Of a stretch of 64,000 nucleotides of DNA, positions 33,056-41,262 are shown piece by piece (within the stretch, counting starts at the first letter, position 1; the number at the start of each line of letters is the position of its first letter). The notes below the pieces were generated by a model. The model was given only the letters and a program-made list of their open reading frames with translations, had not been told where the DNA came from and did not search any database. Source of the stretch: Paracoccus fistulariae (GTDB lineage Bacteria > Pseudomonadota > Alphaproteobacteria > Rhodobacterales > Rhodobacteraceae); contig NZ_CP067136.1 in assembly GCF_028553785.1 (NCBI RefSeq), positions 2,788,501 through 2,852,500 on the forward strand, written 5' to 3'. The position numbers and the translations under genes are program-made.

Positions 33056-33832
33056 ATGCCCGCACCCGTAAACCCGTTCAAACACGCCATTGCCAGTGGT
33101 CAGCTGCAGCTGGGATGCTGGCTGGGTCTGGCCGATCCCTATATTGCCGAGATCAGCGCGGGTGCCGGGTTTGACTGGCTGCTGGTCGATGGCGAGCATG
33201 CACCCAACGATCTGCGCTCGATTGTGGCGCAGCTGCAGGTGATCGCGGCGCGCGACAGCCATGCGGTCGTGCGCCCGCCCATCGGCGAAACCTGGATCAT
33301 CAAGCAATTGCTGGACGCGGGCGCGCAAAGCCTGCTGATCCCGATGGTCGAAACGGCAGGTCAGGCGCGGGCGCTGGTCGATGCGGTGACCTATCCGCCC
33401 CATGGCGTTCGCGGCGTCGGCTCGGCCCTGGCCCGCGCGTCCGATTTCGCAGCGATTGGCGATTACCTGACGACCGCCCGGCAAGAGATCTGCCTTCTTG
33501 CGCAGGTGGAAAACCGAAAAGGCCTTGAGGCGCTGGACGAGATCCTGTCGGTCGATGGCCTTGATGGCGTCTTCATCGGTCCGTCGGATCTGGCGGCGGA
33601 TATGGGATTTCTTGGTCAGGCAGGCGCGGCAGACGTAAAGGCTGCGGTGCTGTCCGCCATCGAAAAGATCGTGGCTTCGGGCAAGGCTGCGGGCATCCTT
33701 ACGCTCGACACCGAATTGCAGCGGCAGTGCCGGGATCTGGGGGCAAGCTTCATCGCCACGGAAATCGACGTGACCCTGTTCGCCCGCAATATGCGCGCTG
33801 CCGCCAGAACCGCGGCAGAGCATCTGCGCTGA
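33056..33832 (+). CDS. hpaI: 4-hydroxy-2-oxoheptane-1,7-dioate aldolase
   Basis: 258 residues of the HpcH/HpaI class II aldolase family. Core motifs are FDWLLVDGEHAPND (His base), LLIPMVETAGQARAL and GVFIGPSDLAADMG. It releases pyruvate and succinic semialdehyde, closing the pathway. A TAAGGA ribosome site precedes the ATG. Last gene of the operon. Confidence 0.93.
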   Translation: MPAPVNPFKHAIASGQLQLGCWLGLADPYIAEISAGAGFDWLLVDGEHAPNDLRSIVAQLQVIAARDSHAVVRPPIGETWIIKQLLDAGAQSLLIPMVETAGQARALVDAVTYPPHGVRGVGSALARASDFAAIGDYLTTARQEICLLAQVENRKGLEALDEILSVDGLDGVFIGPSDLAADMGFLGQAGAADVKAAVLSAIEKIVASGKAAGILTLDTELQRQCRDLGASFIATEIDVTLFARNMRAAARTAAEHLR

Positions 33833-33986
33833 GCGCTTCGTGGGGGCCAGAAGGCAAGGCCGCAAACAGACAGGCGGTCAGATGGGCGGCCAACCGTTCC
33901 TGACAGTGCGGCGTCGCGACGGGCAGGTCCGCCTTTCCGCGCGCCGATGAAGCCATGCTCCACGCAGGCCAACGGGACGCCATCCG

Positions 33987-34014
33987 CCGGTTCGGGTCAG
34001 GCTGAGCGAACCGG
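33987..34014. terminator. Possible bidirectional hairpin between hpaI and deacetylase-like gene
   Basis: 8-bp perfect stem CCGGTTCG/CGAACCGG with a 12-base loop, placed between two convergent genes; no T-run on either strand. The rest of 33833-34064 shows no gene. Confidence 0.45.
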
Positions 34015-34064
34015 GGGGCGGGGCGCCTACCCGTGATCGTCACGAAAGCCGAAGCGCGGGCGGA

Positions 34065-35183
34065 TCAGCCCAGACCAAGCTCTTTTGCGATATCATCGAC
34101 GATCTGGCGTTGGTATCTTGTCACGCGGTCCGAGGGTTGCTGACCGATGAAAATCTCCTCGAACGGATCGACGACCTCGGTACGAATACCGGAAAGCGCC
34201 TCCATCACGGCAAGGCCGCAAAACGGCACAACGGATTCCGCATAGCCACCTTCATGCACCGCGACCAGCCGACCCCCGCAGATCTGGTCGGCTTCTGTCA
34301 TCAGCATGGCGGTCATCTCTCTGTAAGAGCCGCTATGCAGCATCTGGCGCGCCAGCGGATCGACCGTGTTGGCGTCCAGGCCACTGGCGATGATGATCAT
34401 GTCGGGCGCGTAATCTCGGATGGCGGGAAGGACGATCTGCTGCATCGCATAAAGATATGCGTCATGTCCCGACCCCGGCGGCATCGGGATATTCAGGTTG
34501 AAACCAGCGCCGCGCCCTTGGCCGCGTTCACCCACGCCTCCGCTGTTCAACGGAAAGCAGTTTTCCTGATGGATCGAGATCGTCAGAACGTCATCCCGGT
34601 CGTAGAAAATCGACTGGGTGCCGTTGCCGTGATGCACGTCCCAGTCAAAAACGACCACACGACCCAGGCCCATTTCTGCCTTGGCGGCCTCGATTGCGAT
34701 GGCAATATTCGCCAGCAGGCAGAAGCCCATGCCCTGATCGCGGAGGCAATGGTGCCCGGGCGGCCGCGAAAGCGAATAAGCGTTGCGCAGCTTGCCGTCC
34801 AGAACGTCCAGAACAGCGCGCTTGGCCAGACCCGCCGACAGACAGGCGATCTCGTACCCGCCATGAGAAAAGACCGCCTCGTGACCTATTTCACCACCGC
34901 GACCGTCGCTGAGCGATTTGAAGCGATCAACATAGCTTGCCGGATGCACGCGCAGCAGATCCTCGCGTGTCGCGGGCGGGGCCGAGTTCACCGCCAGTTG
35001 CGGCGTCAGACCCGACACATCCAGCAGCGATTTAAAACGGCGCTTCGATTCCGGGGATTCTGGATGACTTGCGCCCGCCATGGGCTGAAGCCACGGCCCC
35101 ATCGGCAGGAAAAGAACAGCCTCGCCGGTCGTGTGCCACAGGCAAAGCTCGTCATGGTAAAATCCGGTTCCGGGCCTGCTCAT
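34065..35183 (-). CDS. Histone-deacetylase-superfamily amidohydrolase
   Basis: 372 residues with all zinc-site motifs: RPPGHHCLRDQGMGFC, VVVFDWDVHHGNGTQ and IIASGLDANTVDPLA, plus HEGGYAES near the end. Bacterial members remove acetyl groups from polyamines, acetoin-related targets or other N-acyl amines. Its start overlaps the stop of an NCS1 permease (35180-35183). An imported N-acyl amine or related amide is therefore the likely substrate. The exact one is not inferable. Confidence 0.85.
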   Translation of the reverse strand: MSRPGTGFYHDELCLWHTTGEAVLFLPMGPWLQPMAGASHPESPESKRRFKSLLDVSGLTPQLAVNSAPPATREDLLRVHPASYVDRFKSLSDGRGGEIGHEAVFSHGGYEIACLSAGLAKRAVLDVLDGKLRNAYSLSRPPGHHCLRDQGMGFCLLANIAIAIEAAKAEMGLGRVVVFDWDVHHGNGTQSIFYDRDDVLTISIHQENCFPLNSGGVGERGQGRGAGFNLNIPMPPGSGHDAYLYAMQQIVLPAIRDYAPDMIIIASGLDANTVDPLARQMLHSGSYREMTAMLMTEADQICGGRLVAVHEGGYAESVVPFCGLAVMEALSGIRTEVVDPFEEIFIGQQPSDRVTRYQRQIVDDIAKELGLG

Positions 35184-36613
35184 TTCGCCACCTCGCCGGT
35201 CTGAAGCGACGGCTGTTCATGATCCTGTTGCGGCGCGGACCTGCGGGCAATCAGGTAATAGGCGCCGCCCGAGACGATCAGCCCCACGATCCACGCGATA
35301 TCCACCCCGCCAAGATCATCCACCAGAAATCCGGTATAGGCGCCGGTCGCCACGAAGGGAAGCTGCACGGCGACACCGATCACATAGAGGGTCAGGGCAA
35401 CGACATTCCAGTTGCCGTAACGACCGCCACCCGGAATGAAGAACTCATTGACCGCATAATGCCCGCGACGAACGACATAGTAGTCAACCAGATTGATCGC
35501 CGACCAGGGGATGAGGATATACAGCATCCAGGTGATGAAATCGTAGAAGAAGGCAAGGAAGTTCGACTGCGCCGCCAGCGCAATTGCCAGACCGCAGATA
35601 TGGATCGCGACAGTCACCACCAGACGGCTGGTCAGTCCGGGCATCCAGCCGGGACGAAACGTCTCGGCAACGCTCAGCGCACAAAGGGCGCTGCAATAGG
35701 TGTTGACGCTGTTATATGCGGCGGTCGCCAGCGCAAAGCCCAGCAACACAACCGGCCCGGCCGACCCGATAAGCGAATTCAGCGCCGACATCGTGTCCTC
35801 GGACCGCGTGATCGCGCCAACTGAAGCGCCAAGGACCATCAGCAGGACAGAGCTTGTCACGCAACCGCCATAGGTGCCCCAAAATGCGCCCTTCGCCCCC
35901 GTATCGGCGGGCATATAGCGCGAATAGTCAGAGACATAGGGCGAATAGGCGATCTGCCAGACGGCACCGATCGCAAACATCGACAGGAAACCGGGCAGGG
36001 TGAATTGCCCACCGCTCCAATCATATGTGGCGGTGTCATTGATCACGAAGATCCAGAGGAATGACAGGGCGACAAGCGAGCCCACGATCAGCGCGCTGGC
36101 AATCGTGACCCAACGCAGCACCTTGTACCCTATGGATGCGACGATCAGGCTGGTCAGCGTGGCCAGTATCAGGACCAGGGTGCTGTCGACGTCAGGCAGG
36201 ATGGATCCGAAAGCCTGTGCGATGATCACAAGGTTTGATGCGAAGAAACCGATGAACATCCCCACTGCCAGAACTGCAATGATCGCGGCGCCATACATGC
36301 CGAACTGACCGCGCGCCTGAAGAAGCTGAGGCACGCCAAGTTGCGGCCCCTGTGCTGCGTGAAGCGCCATCACCACGCCGCCGACCACATTTCCCAGCAC
36401 GATTGCCAGAATCGCCCAGCCGATGGGAAGGCCAAGGCCCAGCGTCGCCAGCGCACCCGTCACCACGGTCAGGGGCGACATGTTCATCCCGAACCAGATC
36501 CCGAACAGGTCACGGACGCTGCCGAAGCGTTCATTTTCGGGAATTGGACCGATTGTGCGGGTCTCAAGCGCGAAATCGCTGCCAGTGTCGTTGGGATCAC
36601 GGCTTTCTTGCAT
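35180..36613 (-). CDS. NCS1-family cytosine/purine/hydantoin-type permease
   Basis: 477 residues, about twelve transmembrane helices. NCS1 features are RDLFGIWFGMNMSPLTVVTG near the N-terminus and QIAYSPYVSDYSRYMPADTG in the middle. It is a secondary importer for nucleobases or related N-containing compounds. It is the first gene of a two-gene unit with the deacetylase-like enzyme and divergent from a LysR regulator. Confidence 0.88.
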   Translation of the reverse strand: MQESRDPNDTGSDFALETRTIGPIPENERFGSVRDLFGIWFGMNMSPLTVVTGALATLGLGLPIGWAILAIVLGNVVGGVVMALHAAQGPQLGVPQLLQARGQFGMYGAAIIAVLAVGMFIGFFASNLVIIAQAFGSILPDVDSTLVLILATLTSLIVASIGYKVLRWVTIASALIVGSLVALSFLWIFVINDTATYDWSGGQFTLPGFLSMFAIGAVWQIAYSPYVSDYSRYMPADTGAKGAFWGTYGGCVTSSVLLMVLGASVGAITRSEDTMSALNSLIGSAGPVVLLGFALATAAYNSVNTYCSALCALSVAETFRPGWMPGLTSRLVVTVAIHICGLAIALAAQSNFLAFFYDFITWMLYILIPWSAINLVDYYVVRRGHYAVNEFFIPGGGRYGNWNVVALTLYVIGVAVQLPFVATGAYTGFLVDDLGGVDIAWIVGLIVSGGAYYLIARRSAPQQDHEQPSLQTGEVAK

Positions 36614-37011
36614 TAAAACTACTCCCGTCGGGTGGGTTTGCGGGTGAATGAAAAACAGTCATGCAACTTGCAAAGGACGGTATCCCGCCGCCAGAGGCCC
36701 GGAAAAGGCGTATTAACCTTGGCTTTGGTAAGGGGAAAACTAACCAGTGGCCGGGCGAGGTGACGCCTGGGTGCCGGTCGTTCCCCGAAGGTGACCAGAG
36801 CCTGGTCTGATATGTCTGAATTGCATAGGCCCGGCGACGTGAAATGCGGTGGTCACGGCCTGTCCGCTTGCGCCGGATGGGAAATCAGGTCAATAATTAC
36901 AGACGCTTACCTTGCCCAACCGAAAGCGATGGCGTTAAGCGCGGCTCGGCTTTGTGTTGCGCCGCGCCCGAGGGTGAGAGCGTAGAAGATCTTTGCCGCA
37001 GAGGAAGCCCG
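36614..37011. other. Divergent intergenic region (permease and LysR)
   Basis: About 400 bases without a credible gene. It includes a partly symmetric stretch TTAACCTTGGCTTTGGTAAG at about 36714-36733 that could be a LysR-type site. I cannot define promoters with confidence. Confidence 0.4.
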
Positions 37012-37953
37012 ATGCCGCTTCGTTATACGCTGAGACAGCTGGAATATTTCGTGGCGGTCGGTGAAACCGGCAGCGTCGCGGCGGCGTCCCAGCAGGTGAA
37101 TGTGTCGTCGCCGTCGATCTCGGCCGGTGTGTCGCAGTTGGAGGATGAGCTTGGGGTCGAGCTGTTCGTGCGTCACCACGCCCAGGGGCTGACGCCGACA
37201 TTGGCCGGGCAGAAGCTGCTGGATCACGCAAAGCTGGTTCTGCGTCAGGCGGCGGCGCTGCGCGATCTGGCGGGGGATCTGTCGGGGTCGATCAGGGGGC
37301 CGATGTCGGTGGGCTGTCTCAGCAGCTTCGCGCAGGTGGTCCTGCCCGGCCTTCGGCGCAGCTTCATCGAGAAATATGTCGATGTTCGCATCACGCAAGT
37401 CGAGGCCGATCAGTCCGAATTGTTCAGCCTGCTGCGGCGCGCGAAAATCGACATGGCGCTGACCTATGATCTGGAGGTGCCGCGCGACCTTCGTTTCACG
37501 CCGGTCATCGAACTTCCGCCCATGGTCGCGCTGTGCGACACGCATCCGCTGGCGCAATTGCCCTCGATCCCGGTCGAGCAGCTTGCACCCCATCCGATGG
37601 TGCTGCTGGATCTGCCCCACAGCGCGGATTATTTCCTGTCGTTTTTCGGCAAGGCCGGGGTCAAGGCCAATATCGCGGAACGGACGCGCGACATGGCGGT
37701 GATGCGCAGTCTGGTCGCCAACGGGTTCGGCTATTCGATTGTCAACATGCGGCCGCTTCAGGATCTGGCGCCCGATGGCAAGCCGCTGCGATTTGTCCCG
37801 CTGAGCGGCGATCAGCGGTCGATGAAGCTGGGTCTTCTGACGGCCTCTGGCAATGAGCGGACCGAATTGCACAAGGCGTTTCAGGCCCATGCGCAGGATT
37901 GGATCAAGGCGCATACCGGCCAGTTGTTCAGCGGCCGGTCAGCGCCGGTCTGA
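37012..37953 (+). CDS. LysR-family transcriptional regulator
   Basis: 313 residues: N-terminal HTH (RQLEYFVAVGETGSVAAASQ, SPSISAGVSQLEDELGVELF) and a periplasmic-binding-like effector domain. The ATG at 37012 has GAGGAAG seven bases upstream; longer frames upstream are not family-like. It lies between the NCS1/deacetylase unit (divergent) and the minus-strand deacylase-to-RidA genes (convergent), so either could be its target. Confidence 0.88.
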   Translation: MPLRYTLRQLEYFVAVGETGSVAAASQQVNVSSPSISAGVSQLEDELGVELFVRHHAQGLTPTLAGQKLLDHAKLVLRQAAALRDLAGDLSGSIRGPMSVGCLSSFAQVVLPGLRRSFIEKYVDVRITQVEADQSELFSLLRRAKIDMALTYDLEVPRDLRFTPVIELPPMVALCDTHPLAQLPSIPVEQLAPHPMVLLDLPHSADYFLSFFGKAGVKANIAERTRDMAVMRSLVANGFGYSIVNMRPLQDLAPDGKPLRFVPLSGDQRSMKLGLLTASGNERTELHKAFQAHAQDWIKAHTGQLFSGRSAPV

Positions 37954-37970
37954 CAGGATGCGGGCGGACG

Positions 37971-39128
37971 TCATGTCCCGCTGATCTGCGACAGGATCCG
38001 ATCCATCATCGCGTCGCATTCGGCAAGCTGCCCAAGGCAGAGATATTCGTCCGGCTTATGTCCCTGCGCGTTCATGTCGCCCGGCCCGCAAACCAGCGTC
38101 GGGATGCCCAGATCGGCGAAAAATCCCGCTTCGGTCCCGTAGGCGACCTTGATGGGCCGGTCCGTTCCGCACAGATCTGCAACCCGCGCGACTGCCGGAT
38201 CGTCTGCCGCGACATCAAGACCGGGGTAGCTGTTGGTAATCTCGATCTCGACCCTAGCCTCGGCCTGGCCCGCGTAACGATCGGCCAGTATCCTGTCCAT
38301 GGCCGCCCCGATGCGCGACAGGAAGGCGGCGGCATCGTCGCTGGGCAGATGCCGCAATTCGAACTCGACCAGCGCCTTGTCGGGCACGATGTTCAGCGCC
38401 GTGCCCCCCTGCATGCGACCGGCGTGGACGGTAGAGTAGGGGATGTCATAGGCGCGGTCCTGTGCGCCGGACGCCGCGAATTCATCCTGGCTCTGACGCA
38501 GAACCGACAAAAGATCGGCGGCAAGATGCAGGGCATTCACAAAGCGCGGGGCCATCGAGGAATGGCCCGCGACCCCGTGGCAGGTCGCCAGAAAGGCCGC
38601 CTTGCCCTTGTGCCCGATGGCGGGCCGCATGGATGTCGGTTCGCCGACAAGACAAAGCTCGGGTCGCCAGCCAAGCGCCCGCAGGTCCGGCAGCATCTGC
38701 CTGATGCCCCGGCAGCCGACCTCTTCATCATAGGATATCACCAGCATCAGCGGGCGCGACCAGTCGGTGCCACGAAGCGCCGCCGACAGCATCGAGGCAA
38801 GATAGCCCTTCATGTCGGTGGTGCCGCGCCCGTAAAGGCGGTCGCCCTCTTGCGTCAGGCGGAATTGCGGGCGGGACCATTGCTGCCCCTCGACAGGGAC
38901 GACATCGCTATGGGCGGACAGCATGATCCCGCCCGGCCCCGCGGGGCCAATCCGCGCGACAAGTCCCGCCTTTGTGCCGCTGCCGTCCGGCAACCGCCGC
39001 GTGTCGAACCCGGCATTGCGCAGAAGATCCTCGGCATATCCGATCAGGGGCAGGTTGCTGTCGGCACTGACCGTTGGAAAGGCGATCAGCCGGTCCAGGA
39101 TCTGAAGCGTCGAGGGGTGAGGTGCCAT
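37971..39128 (-). CDS. M20-family deacylase, acetylornithine deacetylase (ArgE)-like
   Basis: 385 residues. Zinc ligands and the M20 frame are clear: MLSAHSDVVPVEGQQW, GRGTTDMKGYLA, SYDEEVGCRGIRQ and the dimerisation domain starting HKGKAAFLATCHGVAGHSS. Hydrolyses N-acyl amino acids. Gene context (N-demethylase-like flavoprotein two bases upstream, aldehyde dehydrogenase, RidA) points to catabolism rather than arginine synthesis. Confidence 0.85.
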   Translation of the reverse strand: MAPHPSTLQILDRLIAFPTVSADSNLPLIGYAEDLLRNAGFDTRRLPDGSGTKAGLVARIGPAGPGGIMLSAHSDVVPVEGQQWSRPQFRLTQEGDRLYGRGTTDMKGYLASMLSAALRGTDWSRPLMLVISYDEEVGCRGIRQMLPDLRALGWRPELCLVGEPTSMRPAIGHKGKAAFLATCHGVAGHSSMAPRFVNALHLAADLLSVLRQSQDEFAASGAQDRAYDIPYSTVHAGRMQGGTALNIVPDKALVEFELRHLPSDDAAAFLSRIGAAMDRILADRYAGQAEARVEIEITNSYPGLDVAADDPAVARVADLCGTDRPIKVAYGTEAGFFADLGIPTLVCGPGDMNAQGHKPDEYLCLGQLAECDAMMDRILSQISGT

Positions 39129-39130
39129 GA

Positions 39131-41200
39131 CTATTCGGCCGCCAATTCGGTGATCTCGCGCCGGAAGGGCAGATCGTCGCCAAGATCGGGCATGTCCAGT
39201 TCCCGCGCATAGCGGTGGCCGGCATAGGTGGCCCAGGCGATCGGCCCTGCGGCTTCGGCGTCACCGAACAGCTTGACACTGCGGATCCCGGCATCCGCCC
39301 AGTCATCCTTCCGCGCCATCAGATCGTGGAAGACCTGATCATTGCCGCTGCGGGATGCGACCATCACCACCGCGTCGGCGGGATAGCTGCGGGTCTTGCC
39401 GGTATAGACGCAATTGCTGATCACGTGATCCGCGGCGATTTCGGTCACCCCGCGGTTCAGCACGATATCCACGCCCATCTCATCAAGGCGGGCGTGAATC
39501 GTCGCCTGCTCAAGCGTGTTGTTGGTCCAGTCGGAAACGAAGGCCGAGGGCGTGATCAGCGTGACCTTGACCCCTTTCTGGACCAGAAGCTCGGCCAGAA
39601 CGCCGCCCATGTAATAGTGATCGTCGTCATAGATCACGACATTGCCGGCCGGGATCGTGCCGTCCATCAGATCGTCCGGGGTAAAGACCTTCGCGCCCTT
39701 GGCGATGGGCATCGGGACCACGTGCTGCCGTGCGACGCCATCGCGACGCCATGTCGCGCCGGTGGCAAGCGCGATGTTCTGGAAACCGAATTCCATGATG
39801 TCATCGGCGGTCAGGCGGCTGTCGAAATAGGTTTCGACATTGGCGCGCTGGCTCAGCTGATATTCGCGATATTCCAGCACCCGTCCCCAGGCCGACAGGC
39901 CGGGAAGCCTGCGTTCGCGCGCGACGCGACCGCCCAATGTGGTGCCCGCCTCGGCAATCGCCACGTCATAGCCACGCAGCGCCAATGCCCGTGCGGCCTC
40001 CAGCCCCGCAGGGCCGGACCCCACGACAAGCACGTTCTGGCTATCGCCCTTGGCGTTCATCTTTTCGGGATGCCAGCCCTTGCGCCATTCCTCCATGAAG
40101 GTGGGGTTCTGGGTGCAGCGGCTGATCGACATGGTCATATCGCCGGTGATGCAGATATTGCAGCCGATGCATTCGCGAATGTCCTCGATCCGGCCCTCGT
40201 CGATCTTCCGGGGCAGGAACGGATCGGCGATGGACGGGCGCGCGCAGCCGATGAAATCCAGCGTGCCCGAATTGATCATCCGCACCATCGTATCGGCCGA
40301 GGTGAAGCGACCCACGCCCACCACCGGCTTGTCGGTCAAATCGCGGATGCCGCGCACCAGACCCTCTTGCGCTGCTTCGTCCTTGAAGCGCGAGGGGCCA
40401 GAGCAATCTTCCCAGGTGCCTTGCGCCATATCCCACAGATCCGGCAGGTTGCGGTTCATTTCGACGAAATCGCGCACCTCTGCATTGGAAAAGCCCAGCT
40501 CGCCGATGGTTTCGTCAAGGCTGACCCGCAGCGTAATGCCCATCGTGTCGCCCACCGCATCTCGCATGTCGGCGATGACTTCGTTCACGAAGCGAGAGCG
40601 GTTTTCAAGCGAGCCGCCATATTCGTCGCTGCGCTGGTTGGTCGCGCGGGACAGGAAATGCTGGAAGATCCCGAACCCATGCGCGCCATAAAGGCAGATC
40701 AGATCGAACCCCGCCAGTTTCGAGCGTTTGGCTGCGTTCACGAACCAGCGGCGCAGATCGCGGATGTCGGTTTTCGACAAGGCGCGCGCCTGCACGGGAT
40801 CATTGGTAAAGGTGCGGATCGGCAGCGGGGACGGGGCCAGCGGAACCTCTTTGGTATAAAGGTTCGGCCCGTTGATGCCGGAATAGGCAAGCTGGATCCC
40901 CGCCAGCGCGCCATGCGTCTTCATCTTCTCCGACATGCGGCGCAATTGCGGAATGTCCTTGTCTTCCCACAGCCGCAATTCGATGAAGGGCGTGATTTCC
41001 GAGGTGTGATGCATCTCGCATTGTTCGGTAAAGATGACGCCCCAGCCCCCTTCGGCCTTGATGCCGCGCATCTCAGCGGCGGCAGAGGGATCGCGATAGC
41101 CGCCGCCATTGCAATGGGGCACCTGGTAAAAGCGATTGGGTGCTGTCACCGGGCCGATCTGCATCGGCTGGAACAGGATATCATAGCGGGGATCGCGCAT
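39131..41200 (-). CDS. Iron-sulfur flavoprotein of the trimethylamine / dimethylglycine dehydrogenase (TMADH/DgcA) type
   Basis: 689 residues in three parts: an old-yellow-enzyme-like FMN barrel (MQIGPVTAPNRFYQVPHCNG), a 4Fe-4S ligand set C-x2-C-x2-C-x11-C (CIGCNICITGDMTMSISRC, near residue 345), and a C-terminal dinucleotide-binding part (VLVVGSGPAGLEAARALALRG). Family members oxidatively N-demethylate amines such as trimethylamine, dimethylglycine or N-methylproline, passing electrons to ETF. No dgcB or etf genes are adjacent. A 2,4-dienoyl-CoA-reductase-like role is less likely. RBS AGGAG precedes the ATG. Confidence 0.82.
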   Translation of the reverse strand: MRDPRYDILFQPMQIGPVTAPNRFYQVPHCNGGGYRDPSAAAEMRGIKAEGGWGVIFTEQCEMHHTSEITPFIELRLWEDKDIPQLRRMSEKMKTHGALAGIQLAYSGINGPNLYTKEVPLAPSPLPIRTFTNDPVQARALSKTDIRDLRRWFVNAAKRSKLAGFDLICLYGAHGFGIFQHFLSRATNQRSDEYGGSLENRSRFVNEVIADMRDAVGDTMGITLRVSLDETIGELGFSNAEVRDFVEMNRNLPDLWDMAQGTWEDCSGPSRFKDEAAQEGLVRGIRDLTDKPVVGVGRFTSADTMVRMINSGTLDFIGCARPSIADPFLPRKIDEGRIEDIRECIGCNICITGDMTMSISRCTQNPTFMEEWRKGWHPEKMNAKGDSQNVLVVGSGPAGLEAARALALRGYDVAIAEAGTTLGGRVARERRLPGLSAWGRVLEYREYQLSQRANVETYFDSRLTADDIMEFGFQNIALATGATWRRDGVARQHVVPMPIAKGAKVFTPDDLMDGTIPAGNVVIYDDDHYYMGGVLAELLVQKGVKVTLITPSAFVSDWTNNTLEQATIHARLDEMGVDIVLNRGVTEIAADHVISNCVYTGKTRSYPADAVVMVASRSGNDQVFHDLMARKDDWADAGIRSVKLFGDAEAAGPIAWATYAGHRYARELDMPDLGDDLPFRREITELAAE

Positions 41201-41262
41201 GGTCGTCTCCTTCGCGGATCTAGGTGTTGGTTGCGCTGACAGGTCAGGTGCTGCCTACAAGA

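Noticed and set aside
39215..41239. 674-codon plus-strand ORF
   Set aside because: Antisense shadow of the iron-sulfur flavoprotein; composition typical of reverse-strand GC-rich frames.
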